NCBI GenBank assembly: GCA_025800145.1
Contig: JAOXSH010000056.1
Coordinates: forward strand, 1 to 58,046
Source of the DNA: Cohaesibacter sp.
GTDB lineage: Bacteria > Pseudomonadota > Alphaproteobacteria > Rhizobiales > Cohaesibacteraceae
Direction of reading: 5' to 3'
Length of the DNA: 58,046 bases
A program made the translations under genes and the position numbers. The notes below the pieces were generated by a model. The model ran no database searches. It saw only the letters and a program-made list of their open reading frames with translations, and was not told the DNA's origin. Below, piece by piece: positions 25,495 through 33,690 of this stretch. Numbering within the stretch: position 1 is the first letter of the stretch; each line of letters opens with the position of its first letter.

Positions 25495-26520
25495 TTATGC
25501 AGGGCCATCGACGGCGGCTTGCTCAAAGGTTGCCATGCCTTCATGGACCTGAACAGCGGCCTTAATGATGCCTGCGGCAAGTGCTGCGCCAGAGCCTTCG
25601 CCAAGACGCATACCAAAATCAAACAGGGCGTCAACCTTCATCGCATCCAGCGCTTTTTTATGGGCGCTTTCCGCCGAGACATGAGCAAAAATACAATGAT
25701 CCAAAGCTGTGTTGTCCAACGCATAGAGCACGGCTGCGGCAGAGCTCGCGACAAAGCCATCGATAATCACCGGAATATTTTGCAACCGTGCGGCCAAAAT
25801 GGCTCCAACCATAGCTGCAATTTCGCGCCCACCCAGACGACGCAAAACCTCCAACGGCTTGTCAAGCTGGCCTGCATGGAAAGCAATGGCCTTTTCAACG
25901 GCCTCAACCTTGCGCTTTAGGCCGTCATCATCGACACCGGTGCCACGACCACACCAATCTGCCGCATCGCCACCAAAGAGAGCGGTATAAAGCGCCGCTG
26001 CAATGGTGGTGTTTGCAATCCCCATTTCACCAATACACAGAAGGTCTGTGCCACCTGCAATGGCCTCCATGCCAAAAGCGATGGTTCTGGCGCAAGCCAC
26101 CTCATCCATGGCCTCTTCTTTTGTGATATCGCCGGTTGGAATATCAAGCGCCAGATCAAAGACTTTCAAGCCCAAATCATGGGTGATGCAAAGCTGATTG
26201 ACCGCAGCACCGCCTGCGGCGAAATTCTCAACCATCTGTTGGGTGACAGATGCCGGATAGGCCGAGACCCCTTGCTCTGCGACCCCATGATTGCCTGCAA
26301 AGACCGCCACGAGCGGACGCAGTACCCTTGGCGGCGCCTGTCTTTGCCATATGGCAACCCATTCCGCTAGATCTTCCAGGCGCCCCAGCGAGCCAGCGGG
26401 TTTTGTCAGCACAGCGTCACGGGCGCGAACCTTGGCACGCGCATCTTCATCAGGTCCGGCCATTTGGTCGATCAAAGACAGGATATCATCAAATGGTAGT
26501 CCGGTCGCAGAAGTGGTCAT
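25495..26520 (-). CDS. cobT: Nicotinate-nucleotide--dimethylbenzimidazole phosphoribosyltransferase
   Basis: The 341-aa enzyme makes alpha-ribazole phosphate from nicotinate mononucleotide and dimethylbenzimidazole, for the lower ligand of cobalamin. KPAGSLGRLEDLAEWVAIWQ, FAGNHGVAEQGVSAYP and GEMGIANTTIAAALY are family hallmarks. The catalytic Glu lies in GMRLGEGSGAALA near the C-terminus. It is divergent from cobS, the next lower-ligand step, across 282 bp. No vitamin B12 riboswitch was recognised in that interval. Confidence 0.96.
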   Translation of the reverse strand: MTTSATGLPFDDILSLIDQMAGPDEDARAKVRARDAVLTKPAGSLGRLEDLAEWVAIWQRQAPPRVLRPLVAVFAGNHGVAEQGVSAYPASVTQQMVENFAAGGAAVNQLCITHDLGLKVFDLALDIPTGDITKEEAMDEVACARTIAFGMEAIAGGTDLLCIGEMGIANTTIAAALYTALFGGDAADWCGRGTGVDDDGLKRKVEAVEKAIAFHAGQLDKPLEVLRRLGGREIAAMVGAILAARLQNIPVIIDGFVASSAAAVLYALDNTALDHCIFAHVSAESAHKKALDAMKVDALFDFGMRLGEGSGAALAAGIIKAAVQVHEGMATFEQAAVDGPA

Positions 26521-26574
26521 GGTGTCTTACCCTTTATCATCGCATTCTATAACAGGTGTCTTTGTCTACACTTT

Positions 26575-26616
26575 GCCAAATTTTCAGGGCCAAATTTTCA
26601 GGGCCAAATTTTCAGG
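26575..26616. repeat. Three perfect tandem 14-bp repeats between cobT and cobS
   Basis: GCCAAATTTTCAGG occurs three times without any mismatch (26575-26588, 26589-26602, 26603-26616) in the divergent promoter region. The array could be an operator cluster or simple slippage. The rest of 26521-26802 shows no gene. Confidence 0.92.
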
Positions 26617-26802
26617 CTTTTTTGCCGCGCTGGTTTGTGGCAAGCTTTTCACGCTTTTTGATGTCCTAGCGCATCTAGGGCGCTTGTGCTATCGCCCATG
26701 CGTCGAAATTGCGCCACGATCCCGGCGATAGGCTGTGCTATGCACAATAATTGCCCTGATCCTGTGCAGATATAGCGCCAACATGGCAAAGAGCAAGTCA
26801 TA

Positions 26803-27690
26803 ATGCGTGAGAGTGAGCTTATGTCCGAGAGTAACAAGCCCGAAGAGCCTCAAAGCCAAATTTTTGCAAAGCGTGTTCACGGGGATTTGCGTCTCTTTTT
26901 GCAAGATTTTCGCGATTGCCTGTCGTTTTTCTCACGCATTCCTGTAACATCAATATTGGGACCGGTCAGTGATGGCTTGCCGGAATTTGAGCGCGCCAGC
27001 CGTCATTTGCCCCTTGTTGGTTTGTTGCTGGGATTGCTTTCGCTGGTGCCAGCCACCTTGTTTGATGCCATTGCCCTGACCGCACCTTTGCCCTCTATGC
27101 TATTGGCAGGCCTTACCCTTGCCACCATGGCCCTGCTGACCGGTGGTCTGCATGAAGATGGGCTGGCCGATATGGCCGATGGCTTTGGAGGCGGCTATAC
27201 GATTGAGCGCAAAATCGAGATTATGAAAGACAGCCGTCTTGGATCCTATGGTGCTTTGACCTTGCTGTTTTCGGTTTTGATCCGCTTTGGCATTCTCTCC
27301 TATTTGTTTGCCCATTATGGGGTCTGGACCGCTGGCATTGCCTTTTTGGCGTCCAGCATGGTGTCGCGCGTGCCAATGCTTCATGTATGGTATATGTTGC
27401 CAGCAGCACGGCTAAACGGCCTGTCCTCGGTTGCCGGACAGCCTACGGCTCGTTCCTACGGTATTGGTGTGGGCATAGCTGCTCTTGTCACCGGATGCCT
27501 GATTGTGCCCTATTTTGGCTTTGCTGCCGCTTTGTCCGCTTTCATTTTTGTTGCTCTTGCCAGTGGCTATATGGTGTGGCTTTCAAAACGCCATATTCGC
27601 GGACAAACCGGAGATGTTTTGGGTGGCTCTCAGCAAATTGGTGAGATTGCCTTTGGTGTTGGCTTGCTTTTGCTTGCCTCTGCCGGATAG
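26803..27690 (+). CDS. cobS: Adenosylcobinamide-GDP ribazoletransferase (cobalamin synthase)
   Basis: The 295-aa integral membrane enzyme joins adenosylcobinamide-GDP and alpha-ribazole (phosphate) to form cobalamin. The metal/substrate motif GLHEDGLADMADGFGGGY, followed by MKDSRLGSYG, is diagnostic. FSRIPVT is the usual N-terminal pattern. At least six hydrophobic segments follow. A start six codons later (26821) is possible. DUF1289 and aspartic protease genes follow in the same direction, an arrangement I associate with Hyphomicrobiales. Confidence 0.95.
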   Translation: MRESELMSESNKPEEPQSQIFAKRVHGDLRLFLQDFRDCLSFFSRIPVTSILGPVSDGLPEFERASRHLPLVGLLLGLLSLVPATLFDAIALTAPLPSMLLAGLTLATMALLTGGLHEDGLADMADGFGGGYTIERKIEIMKDSRLGSYGALTLLFSVLIRFGILSYLFAHYGVWTAGIAFLASSMVSRVPMLHVWYMLPAARLNGLSSVAGQPTARSYGIGVGIAALVTGCLIVPYFGFAAALSAFIFVALASGYMVWLSKRHIRGQTGDVLGGSQQIGEIAFGVGLLLLASAG

Positions 27691-27784
27691 GCATTTGCTT
27701 ATTTTCAGGCTTGCCTTTGGCCATTTTGCCCTTTACCGATAATATTCCTATTCCTTGATCTCTGTTATTCCCAGATGGTGATGC

Positions 27785-27979
27785 ATGGCAATTTTGTCCC
27801 CTTGTGTGAAATCTTGTCGATTGGATGATGAAAGCCAGCTGTGCTTTGGCTGTGGCCGTCATGTGGATGAAATTATGAATTGGCGCTATTACAGCAACAA
27901 ACAGCGCACCGCGATCATGGATGAATTGGATGAGCGGATGGCCAAGACTTTTTCAAACGCTGTTGGCACAGGCTCGTAA
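27785..27979 (+). CDS. DUF1289 domain small protein
   Basis: The 64-aa protein has four Cys at residues 7, 11, 20 and 23 (SPCVKSCRLDDESQLCFGCG), followed by the conserved RHVDEIMNW. This is the entire DUF1289 pattern and suggests a small Zn or Fe-S knuckle. The function is not known. It lies 94 bp after cobS and 65 bp before the aspartic protease, all on the plus strand. Confidence 0.9.
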   Translation: MAILSPCVKSCRLDDESQLCFGCGRHVDEIMNWRYYSNKQRTAIMDELDERMAKTFSNAVGTGS

Positions 27980-28044
27980 TTATCGGTAAAGCTTCCTATA
28001 TAAAGGCTATCCATTCCATAAGGCGATATAAAGGGCCATAGCGC

Positions 28045-28731
28045 ATGTTGTTTTATATTTTGATGGGTTTGATTGTAACCTCTGCTGCTATCCTGATGTT
28101 CAATCATGATGCGGGAGAAGTGTTTGGTTTACCGATTGAGCATGTTGCCAGCATCACCGTCTTGTCTTCCTTGTTGATTTATCTGGCTGCGGGTCGGTTT
28201 GGCTCTGTTGGAAAAATCGTCCAATCCCTTAAACAACTAGCCATTTGGGTCTTGATTGGCTTTGGCCTTATTCTTGCCTATAGTTTTAAAGATGATGCCA
28301 AGATGCTTGTGAGCCGTGTCGCCGGTGAGCTGGTGCCGGGCATGGGCATTCCCTCCACTGCCGGGTCCGTGACCTTTCCACGTACGGACAATGGGCATTT
28401 CATGGTTTTGGCAAAAATCAATGGCTCAGATGTGCCAATGCTGGTGGATACTGGCGCAAGTTCTGTGGTGTTGTCTTATGAAGATGCACTAGCGGTTGGT
28501 GTTGATCCTGATCGCTTACAATTTTCCACCCCGGTCTCCACCGCCAATGGGCGTACCAAGGCAGCCACTATTCGGCTTCGTTCTGTTGATGTGGGAGGCA
28601 TTGAACGCGGTAGGATTCCTGCAATGGTCTCTCAACCCGGTGCCTTGAGCGAAAGCCTTTTGGGTATGAGTTATCTGGAAAAGCTGGGCGGCTGGTCCGT
28701 CAGCAATGATCGCCTGACCCTACAGCCCTGA
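28045..28731 (+). CDS. Retropepsin-like clan AA aspartic protease (TIGR02281-type)
   Basis: The 228-aa protein has three N-terminal hydrophobic segments (about 1-20, 37-50 and 66-80) and then a single retropepsin domain. The active-site motif is VPMLVDTGASSVVLS, with Asp135. A second conserved feature, SLLGMSYLEKLGGWSV, closes the domain. A single-domain retropepsin must dimerise to form the active site. The topology places the domain in the periplasm. Substrates are unknown. AAAGGG precedes the ATG. Its stop is three bases from the stop of the convergent TSUP gene. Confidence 0.9.
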   Translation: MLFYILMGLIVTSAAILMFNHDAGEVFGLPIEHVASITVLSSLLIYLAAGRFGSVGKIVQSLKQLAIWVLIGFGLILAYSFKDDAKMLVSRVAGELVPGMGIPSTAGSVTFPRTDNGHFMVLAKINGSDVPMLVDTGASSVVLSYEDALAVGVDPDRLQFSTPVSTANGRTKAATIRLRSVDVGGIERGRIPAMVSQPGALSESLLGMSYLEKLGGWSVSNDRLTLQP

Positions 28732-28734
28732 TGC

Positions 28735-29556
28735 TTATAAGGCCATGAAGAAACGGATGGATACGACAATCAAAAATACCCCGAACGCGCGCGAGAGAAT
28801 GCCTTTGGGCAAGGCATGAGCAATTTTCACGCCCAATGGGGCGATCAGGATTGTGATCGGGATGATCAATGCAACGGCCAATAAATTGACAAAGCCAAGC
28901 GAGAAGTCGGGCAAGCTCTCCCTGCCCCACCCAGCCCAGACAAAACCCAAAGCGCCGGGAATGGAGATTAACACCCCAACCCCTGATGAAGTGGCAACCG
29001 CTTGATGAATGGGGCGATTGAACAGGGTCATGAAAGTGTTGTTCAAAACACCGCCCCCAATGCCCATAAGCGACGATAAAAAGCCGATAATAGAGCCAGC
29101 AAGGCCGCGGCCAAATGACCCGGGCAGATCATCTGACAGCCGCCAACTCTCCTTGCCCAACATCATTTTCAAGGCCACCAGCAAAGCGATGACAGCGAAC
29201 ACCGCTTTCAAACCATTTGCTGGGATATAGCTGACAACCAGTGAGCCAATTACGACCCCGGCAGGCACCGAGATTATATAATTTTTCAGCAAATCCTGAT
29301 CCACCGCGTCACGGCTTTTATGGGAAAAATAGGATCGCAAGGATGTCGGCACAATCACGGCCAGAGATGTGCCCACTGAGAGATGCATCCGCACGGCTTC
29401 TTCAACACCCAAAATGCCCAGAAATTGATACAGCACCGGCACCAACACCGCGCCGCCCCCAATGCCAAAAATACCAGCCAGAAGACCAGCCACAGCCCCT
29501 GCCCCCATCAAGGCTAGCGCAAGAGAGATCAACATGGGATCAAGTGCATCTAACAT
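28735..29556 (-). CDS. TSUP (TauE/SafE) family inner-membrane permease
   Basis: The 273-aa protein has eight hydrophobic segments arranged as two repeats. Each repeat begins with a glycine-rich motif: GLLAGIFGIGGGAVLVPVLY at about residue 24 and GFLSSLMGIGGGVLNNTFMT in the second half. HLSVGTSLAVIVPTSLRSYF is also conserved. Family members move sulfite, sulfoacetate or other C2/sulfonate anions. No sulfur genes adjoin, so the substrate is open. AGGA precedes the ATG by seven bases. Confidence 0.9.
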   Translation of the reverse strand: MLDALDPMLISLALALMGAGAVAGLLAGIFGIGGGAVLVPVLYQFLGILGVEEAVRMHLSVGTSLAVIVPTSLRSYFSHKSRDAVDQDLLKNYIISVPAGVVIGSLVVSYIPANGLKAVFAVIALLVALKMMLGKESWRLSDDLPGSFGRGLAGSIIGFLSSLMGIGGGVLNNTFMTLFNRPIHQAVATSSGVGVLISIPGALGFVWAGWGRESLPDFSLGFVNLLAVALIIPITILIAPLGVKIAHALPKGILSRAFGVFLIVVSIRFFMAL

Positions 29557-29655
29557 TTTATTGTCCTGATTGATGGGAATTTGCGCAGGGAGAGTTTGCA
29601 GGCCACCCTCACGTATTGAATGTCGGCTGTCAAGAGAGCCCAGAACTCATTCAGT

Positions 29656-30615
29656 TTATCGAAGCGCGTCTAAAGCGGCACTGACAACCTCTGCTCCCGC
29701 ATCCGGCTTGACCGACTCGACCGTTAAAATCTGCCGCCAGCGGCGCGCGCCGGGGCGCCCCTGAAACAAACCCAGCATATGGCGCGTAACATGATTGGCC
29801 CGCCCACCCTTGGCAATATAAGCCTCAATATAGGGGATCATAGCTTCTGCTGTTGCGAACAGATCGACATCCTGATCCCCTGTGCCATAGATGCGGCGAT
29901 CAACCTCTGCCAATAGGAAAGGCGAATGATAAGCGGCACGGCCCAGCATAACCTCATCCATGATGGTCAGATGCTGCTCGGCCTCCTCTATTGTTTGAAT
30001 GCCGCCATTGATACCAAGAGGCACATCGGGCAAGCGCTGTTTCAGGCGATAGACGCGCTCATAATTGAGCGGTGGGATATCACGGTTTTCTTTCGGGCTA
30101 AGGCCTTGCAGCCATGCTTTTCTGGCGTGAATGGTCAGAGCATCACAGCCCTCGTTCAAGACCTGATCAACCAAAACATCCAGCGCTTTCTCCTCGTCTT
30201 GCTCGTCAATGCCAATCCGGCATTTGACGGTGATCGGAATATCAACCGACGCTTTCATTGCCCCAACACAACGCGCAACCAGATCCGGCTCTGCCATCAA
30301 GCAGGCCCCGAACTTTCCCGATTGCACCCGGTCTGATGGGCAGCCCACATTCAAATTGATTTGATCATAGCCCCAATCGGCGCAAATGCGGGCAGCCTGT
30401 GCGATCTCTTTAGGGTCCGATCCCCCCAATTGCACGGCGATCGGATGCTCCAGATCATCAAAGCCCAACAAACGCTCCCGGTCCCCATGAACAACCGCGC
30501 CGGTGGTCACCATCTCGGTATAAAGCAGGGCCTGTCTGCTCAATTGCCGATGAAAATAACGACAATGCCGCGTCGTCCACTCCATCATGGGCGCGACGGA
30601 GAATGTTTTAGTCAT
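29656..30615 (-). CDS. dusA: tRNA-dihydrouridine(20/20a) synthase
   Basis: The 319-aa FMN enzyme reduces uridines 20/20a in the tRNA D-loop. The N-terminal SVAPMMEWTTRHCRYFHRQL is the DusA-specific opening. The catalytic Cys is C92 in NLNVGCPSDRVQSGKFGACL, which matches DusA rather than DusB/C. GINGGIQTIEEAEQHL and MLGRAAYHSPFL form the FMN phosphate site. I choose the ATG at 30615, preceded by AAAGAG. A start 15 codons earlier lies in AT-rich upstream DNA. Confidence 0.95.
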   Translation of the reverse strand: MTKTFSVAPMMEWTTRHCRYFHRQLSRQALLYTEMVTTGAVVHGDRERLLGFDDLEHPIAVQLGGSDPKEIAQAARICADWGYDQINLNVGCPSDRVQSGKFGACLMAEPDLVARCVGAMKASVDIPITVKCRIGIDEQDEEKALDVLVDQVLNEGCDALTIHARKAWLQGLSPKENRDIPPLNYERVYRLKQRLPDVPLGINGGIQTIEEAEQHLTIMDEVMLGRAAYHSPFLLAEVDRRIYGTGDQDVDLFATAEAMIPYIEAYIAKGGRANHVTRHMLGLFQGRPGARRWRQILTVESVKPDAGAEVVSAALDALR

Positions 30616-31159
30616 TGATTTCTCTTTTTCTTCTTTATTATTCAATAACTTGAACCTCAAAATACATTTTTTATTCTAGTTTATTTTCGTGCGTATTTGT
30701 GTATTTCTGGGCAATAATACGAAAATTAGTATCAGAATTCGGATTTTAGTACCATTGGAACCATCATCCCTCGCAAACGCAAAAACGGCTCGGTTGTGTA
30801 CGGAGCGCAGATAGTCATAAAACGTAATGACGGAATCGTCCACCGAGAGAGCAAAATTTTCGATAAAAAAAGAAAGCAGAACGCTGGATAGGGCTTATTT
30901 TTCTCCCACGTTGTCGCAAGGACTTGAAAATGAACCACATTGTCTGCATCCTTCCTTTGAGTGAGAGAACAAATAAGCCTCTACCAAATGCATCACATTT
31001 ATGAATTTATAAATCTATGTCCTAGAGCATATTTTTCGAAAAATGTGTGCGGTTTTCGGACGAAAAGCGAATTGGCTTTGTCTTGATGTGATCATAATTT
31101 CGGTTTTATAGTTTTTGATCGTATATTTATGATGTCTATTTTAAGGAGCTTTGGAGGCA
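30616..31159. other. AT-rich intergenic region with a rhizobial-type repeat
   Basis: No gene is supported; one 68-codon minus-strand frame has no family features. The right half contains the TAGAGCAT repeat at 31022-31070. The interval probably holds the dusA promoter at its left and the hydrolase promoter at its right. Confidence 0.5.
31022..31070 (+). repeat. Dispersed repeat, family C (TAGAGCAT...GTGTGCGGTTTTCGGAC)
   Basis: CTAGAGCATATTTTTCGAAA followed by ATGTGTGCGGTTTTCGGAC matches the reverse complement of 53149-53186 with one difference across about 38 bp. Similar TAGAGCA...CGGTTTTC... mosaic repeats are common between genes in rhizobia. Confidence 0.85.
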
Positions 31160-32167
31160 ATGGCTGTCTCAAGAGTTGCAGATGCGTGGTCGGGAATGGC
31201 AGCGCATATGAATACGATTTTTGGCAATAATGGGCCGCGCAAATGGTGGGTCTCATGCCAGAGTCGCGATGTAGAACGCCTTAGCCATGAAATTATTTTA
31301 CCCTGTGAAGATGGCGTGCAATTGCATGGTGTCTATAGCCCCCATCCCAATGATCAGGGCCGTCTGGCGATTTTGATCCATGGCTGGGAGGGGTGTTTCA
31401 GCTCCACTTATCTGATGTCCGCCACCAAGCATTTGTATAAAAATGGCTATTCCGTCTTTCGCCTGCATTTGCGGGATCATGGACCAACGCATCATTTGAA
31501 TGAAGAACCCTTTCTGGCTGTGCGGCTGGATGAAGTTTTGCAGGCTTTGGGCAGCTTGCATAAGAGGGTGCCGGACAAACGCTTTTTTCTGGCGGGTTTT
31601 TCCATGGGTGGAAATTTTGTTGTGCGGATTGCGGCACGGGCAAAGAGCCATGGTTATGACCTTCCTCTGGTCAAGGCTCTGGCGCTGTGCCCACCGGTTG
31701 ATCCTGAGCAAGTCAGCTATGCCATTGCCAACAGCCAGATCTATAATCGCTATTTTGTGCGCAAATGGCATAAATCTCTGTCTCGAAAGATGATGCTCTA
31801 TCCTTCTTTTCAGCCCCATGCAGATTTGCTTCATCATCGGGATCTAGTCTCCTTGCAAGAAGATTTCATTCCGCGCTTTTCTGACTATGAAACTGCCAGC
31901 AGTTATTTTGCCGATTATGGTCTGACCAAGACCACGCTTTCCTCGATGGATGTGCCATGCCATTTGCTGTTCACGCGTGATGATCCGGTCATTCCGGTAG
32001 CAGATTGCGCGCTATTGCCCAAGCTGGAGGGCCTGAGTTACGAAATTGCCCCATCGGGTGGCCATTGCGGTTTTGTCAAAACCCCCGGTCTGGCGAGCTG
32101 GGCCGATGATTATATCTTGCGCTATTTTGAGCAGGATGAATTGCTCTTTGAATTTGCAACATGTTAG
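31160..32167 (+). CDS. Alpha/beta hydrolase, YheT/COG0429-like
   Basis: The 335-aa predicted esterase has the oxyanion motif LIHGWEG at about 72-78. The nucleophile is Ser148 in LAGFSMGGNF. The acid is Asp274/275 in FTRDDPVIP and the base is His302 in SGGHCGF, so the triad is complete. The LRDHGPTHHLNEEPF segment matches the YheT-type subgroup of esterases of unknown substrate. No signal peptide is seen. The ATG at 31160 is preferred over an upstream TTG; GGAGG lies close before it and AAGGAG further up. It lies 25 bp upstream of the adenine deaminase gene and is probably co-transcribed. Confidence 0.85.
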   Translation: MAVSRVADAWSGMAAHMNTIFGNNGPRKWWVSCQSRDVERLSHEIILPCEDGVQLHGVYSPHPNDQGRLAILIHGWEGCFSSTYLMSATKHLYKNGYSVFRLHLRDHGPTHHLNEEPFLAVRLDEVLQALGSLHKRVPDKRFFLAGFSMGGNFVVRIAARAKSHGYDLPLVKALALCPPVDPEQVSYAIANSQIYNRYFVRKWHKSLSRKMMLYPSFQPHADLLHHRDLVSLQEDFIPRFSDYETASSYFADYGLTKTTLSSMDVPCHLLFTRDDPVIPVADCALLPKLEGLSYEIAPSGGHCGFVKTPGLASWADDYILRYFEQDELLFEFATC

Positions 32168-32192
32168 AGTTGCACCTTAACCCGGAGAGACT

Positions 32193-33218
32193 ATGAGTGA
32201 TCTTGCATCAAAGTTGATTGATCATCTGCCCAAAGCAGAATTGCATTTGCATATTGAAGGCACATTGGAGCCGGACTTAATGCTAGCACTGGCCAAGCGC
32301 AATCAGGTTTCACTGCCCTATAACAGTGTGGATGATGTGCGCAAGGCCTATGATTTTGACTGTTTGCAAGATTTTCTCGATCTTTATTATATGGGCATGT
32401 CGGTGCTTTTGACCGAGCGTGATTTTTTTGATCTCACCTGGGCCTATCTGGAGCGGGTTCATCAAGATTGTTTGACCCATGTAGAGCTGTTCTTTGATCC
32501 GCAAGCCCATACTGATCGCGGTGTCAGCTTTGAAACGGTTCTGGGCGGCATCACTTCGGCACTGCAACAGGGCCATAAAGAGCTGGGTATCAGCTCCAAA
32601 CTGATCATGTGTTTCTTGCGGCATTTGCCAGAGGAAGAGGCTTTTGAGGCACTGGAATGCGCTTGCAGCCATAAAGAGCATATTTTTGGCGTTGGGCTGG
32701 ACAGTTCTGAAAAAGGCTTTCCGCCGCCTCTCTTTGAGCGGGTTTTTGCCAAGGCCAGAGAAGAAGGCTTTGTCCCGGTGGCACATCTTGGCGAAGAAGG
32801 CACGGCTGAGAATGTCAAAGAAGGGCTGGATTTGTTAAAAGTGGAGCGCGTGGATCATGGTAATCATGCGCTTGATGACCCAGCCTTGACCCGTCGTCTG
32901 GCGCAGGCACAAACGCCGCTGACCATGTGCCCTATTTCTAACTGGCGCCTGAAAGGCATTCCTACATTGGCTCATAGCCCGGTGAAAAAGGCCATGAATG
33001 CCGGCCTGTTGGTCACCATCAATTCCGACGATCCAAGCTATTTTGGCGGCTATCTGAATGATAATTATCGGGCTGTCTATGAGCATCTGCCATTGGATGA
33101 AAAGGATCTGGTGACGCTGGCACAAAACAGTTTCAAGGCTTCTTTTTTGAGCGATCAGGACAAACAAAAAGCACTGGATGCCATTGATGATGTTGTGGAT
33201 CAATTCCGGCATGATTAG
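32193..33218 (+). CDS. Adenine deaminase (adenosine deaminase-like, type 2)
   Basis: The 341-aa amidohydrolase has zinc ligands His18 and His20 (ELHLHIEGTLEPD), His198 (VAHLGEEG, with catalytic Glu201), and Asp279 (INSDDPSYF). His222 is in RVDHGNH. FLDLYYMGMSVLLTERDFFD and VELFFDPQAHTDRGV mark the adenine-specific (Aah1/Ade-like) branch rather than true adenosine deaminase. The reaction is adenine to hypoxanthine plus ammonia in purine salvage. The usual HAGEE reads HLGEE here, a minor change next to the metal ligand. Confidence 0.88.
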   Translation: MSDLASKLIDHLPKAELHLHIEGTLEPDLMLALAKRNQVSLPYNSVDDVRKAYDFDCLQDFLDLYYMGMSVLLTERDFFDLTWAYLERVHQDCLTHVELFFDPQAHTDRGVSFETVLGGITSALQQGHKELGISSKLIMCFLRHLPEEEAFEALECACSHKEHIFGVGLDSSEKGFPPPLFERVFAKAREEGFVPVAHLGEEGTAENVKEGLDLLKVERVDHGNHALDDPALTRRLAQAQTPLTMCPISNWRLKGIPTLAHSPVKKAMNAGLLVTINSDDPSYFGGYLNDNYRAVYEHLPLDEKDLVTLAQNSFKASFLSDQDKQKALDAIDDVVDQFRHD

Positions 33219-33690
33219 CGATTGTGCTGGTTTGAATGTCTGGCCCGCACGATAAGAAAGTTAGCAGAATCAAGCGCTAATCATTTGTTTCTTAAAGTTG
33301 CTCAAACTGGGCAACTTCAAGGCAGTGTGCCGGTTTGAACAGATCATTTAACCATAGTTTCCCACATAGCCTGGATCGGACAGCACAAAAGACGCACCTG
33401 TTGCGCCATTTCTATCATATAGCGCAAAATCGCAGATTTCTGCGCTTTTTTCGTCGATTTTTTTCGACATAAAAAGTATATAAATGCAATTAGTACGTCT
33501 TTTTATATCTTTAAATGCACTCAGTACGCTTTTTCTTTTCTCTTTCATTTGCTTTTGTTATAATGGTGTCAGTTCTATGATGATTTTACATGTCTTGCCG
33601 AACAGATAACCGATATCTGTTGGATGGCCCAGATCATCGCTTCATGTCTGGAAATTATGAAGCTGGCAAGCAAGGATGGAAGGGTTTGCG
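33219..33690. other. Intergenic region with a hairpin and two phased direct repeats
   Basis: AAGTTGC (33295-33301) and GCAACTT (33311-33317) form a small hairpin that may end the hydrolase/deaminase transcript. Two 24-bp imperfect direct repeats at 33481-33535 lie in AT-rich DNA and are listed separately. A 66-codon minus-strand frame (33348-33548) has no ribosome binding site and is not called. Confidence 0.5.
33481..33535. repeat. Two phased direct repeats upstream of the Na/Pi transporter
   Basis: TAAATGCAATTAGTACGTCT (33481) and TAAATGCACTCAGTACGCTT (33512) are the cores of two 24-bp units matching at 19 positions. They lie 31 bp apart, about three helical turns, which fits binding of one regulator to the same DNA face. 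Confidence 0.6.

Noticed and set aside
26575-26616. CRISPR-like repeat array
   Set aside because: Units are 14 bp, contiguous and without spacers; no cas genes are in the window.
26521-26802. Possible cobalamin riboswitch between cobT and cobS
   Set aside because: No B12-box-like GCCACTG core or matching stems were found; only the 14-bp tandem array stands out.
33348-33548. 66-codon minus-strand frame before the Na/Pi transporter
   Set aside because: No ribosome binding site; it overlaps the phased direct repeats, and the translation shows no recognisable domain.
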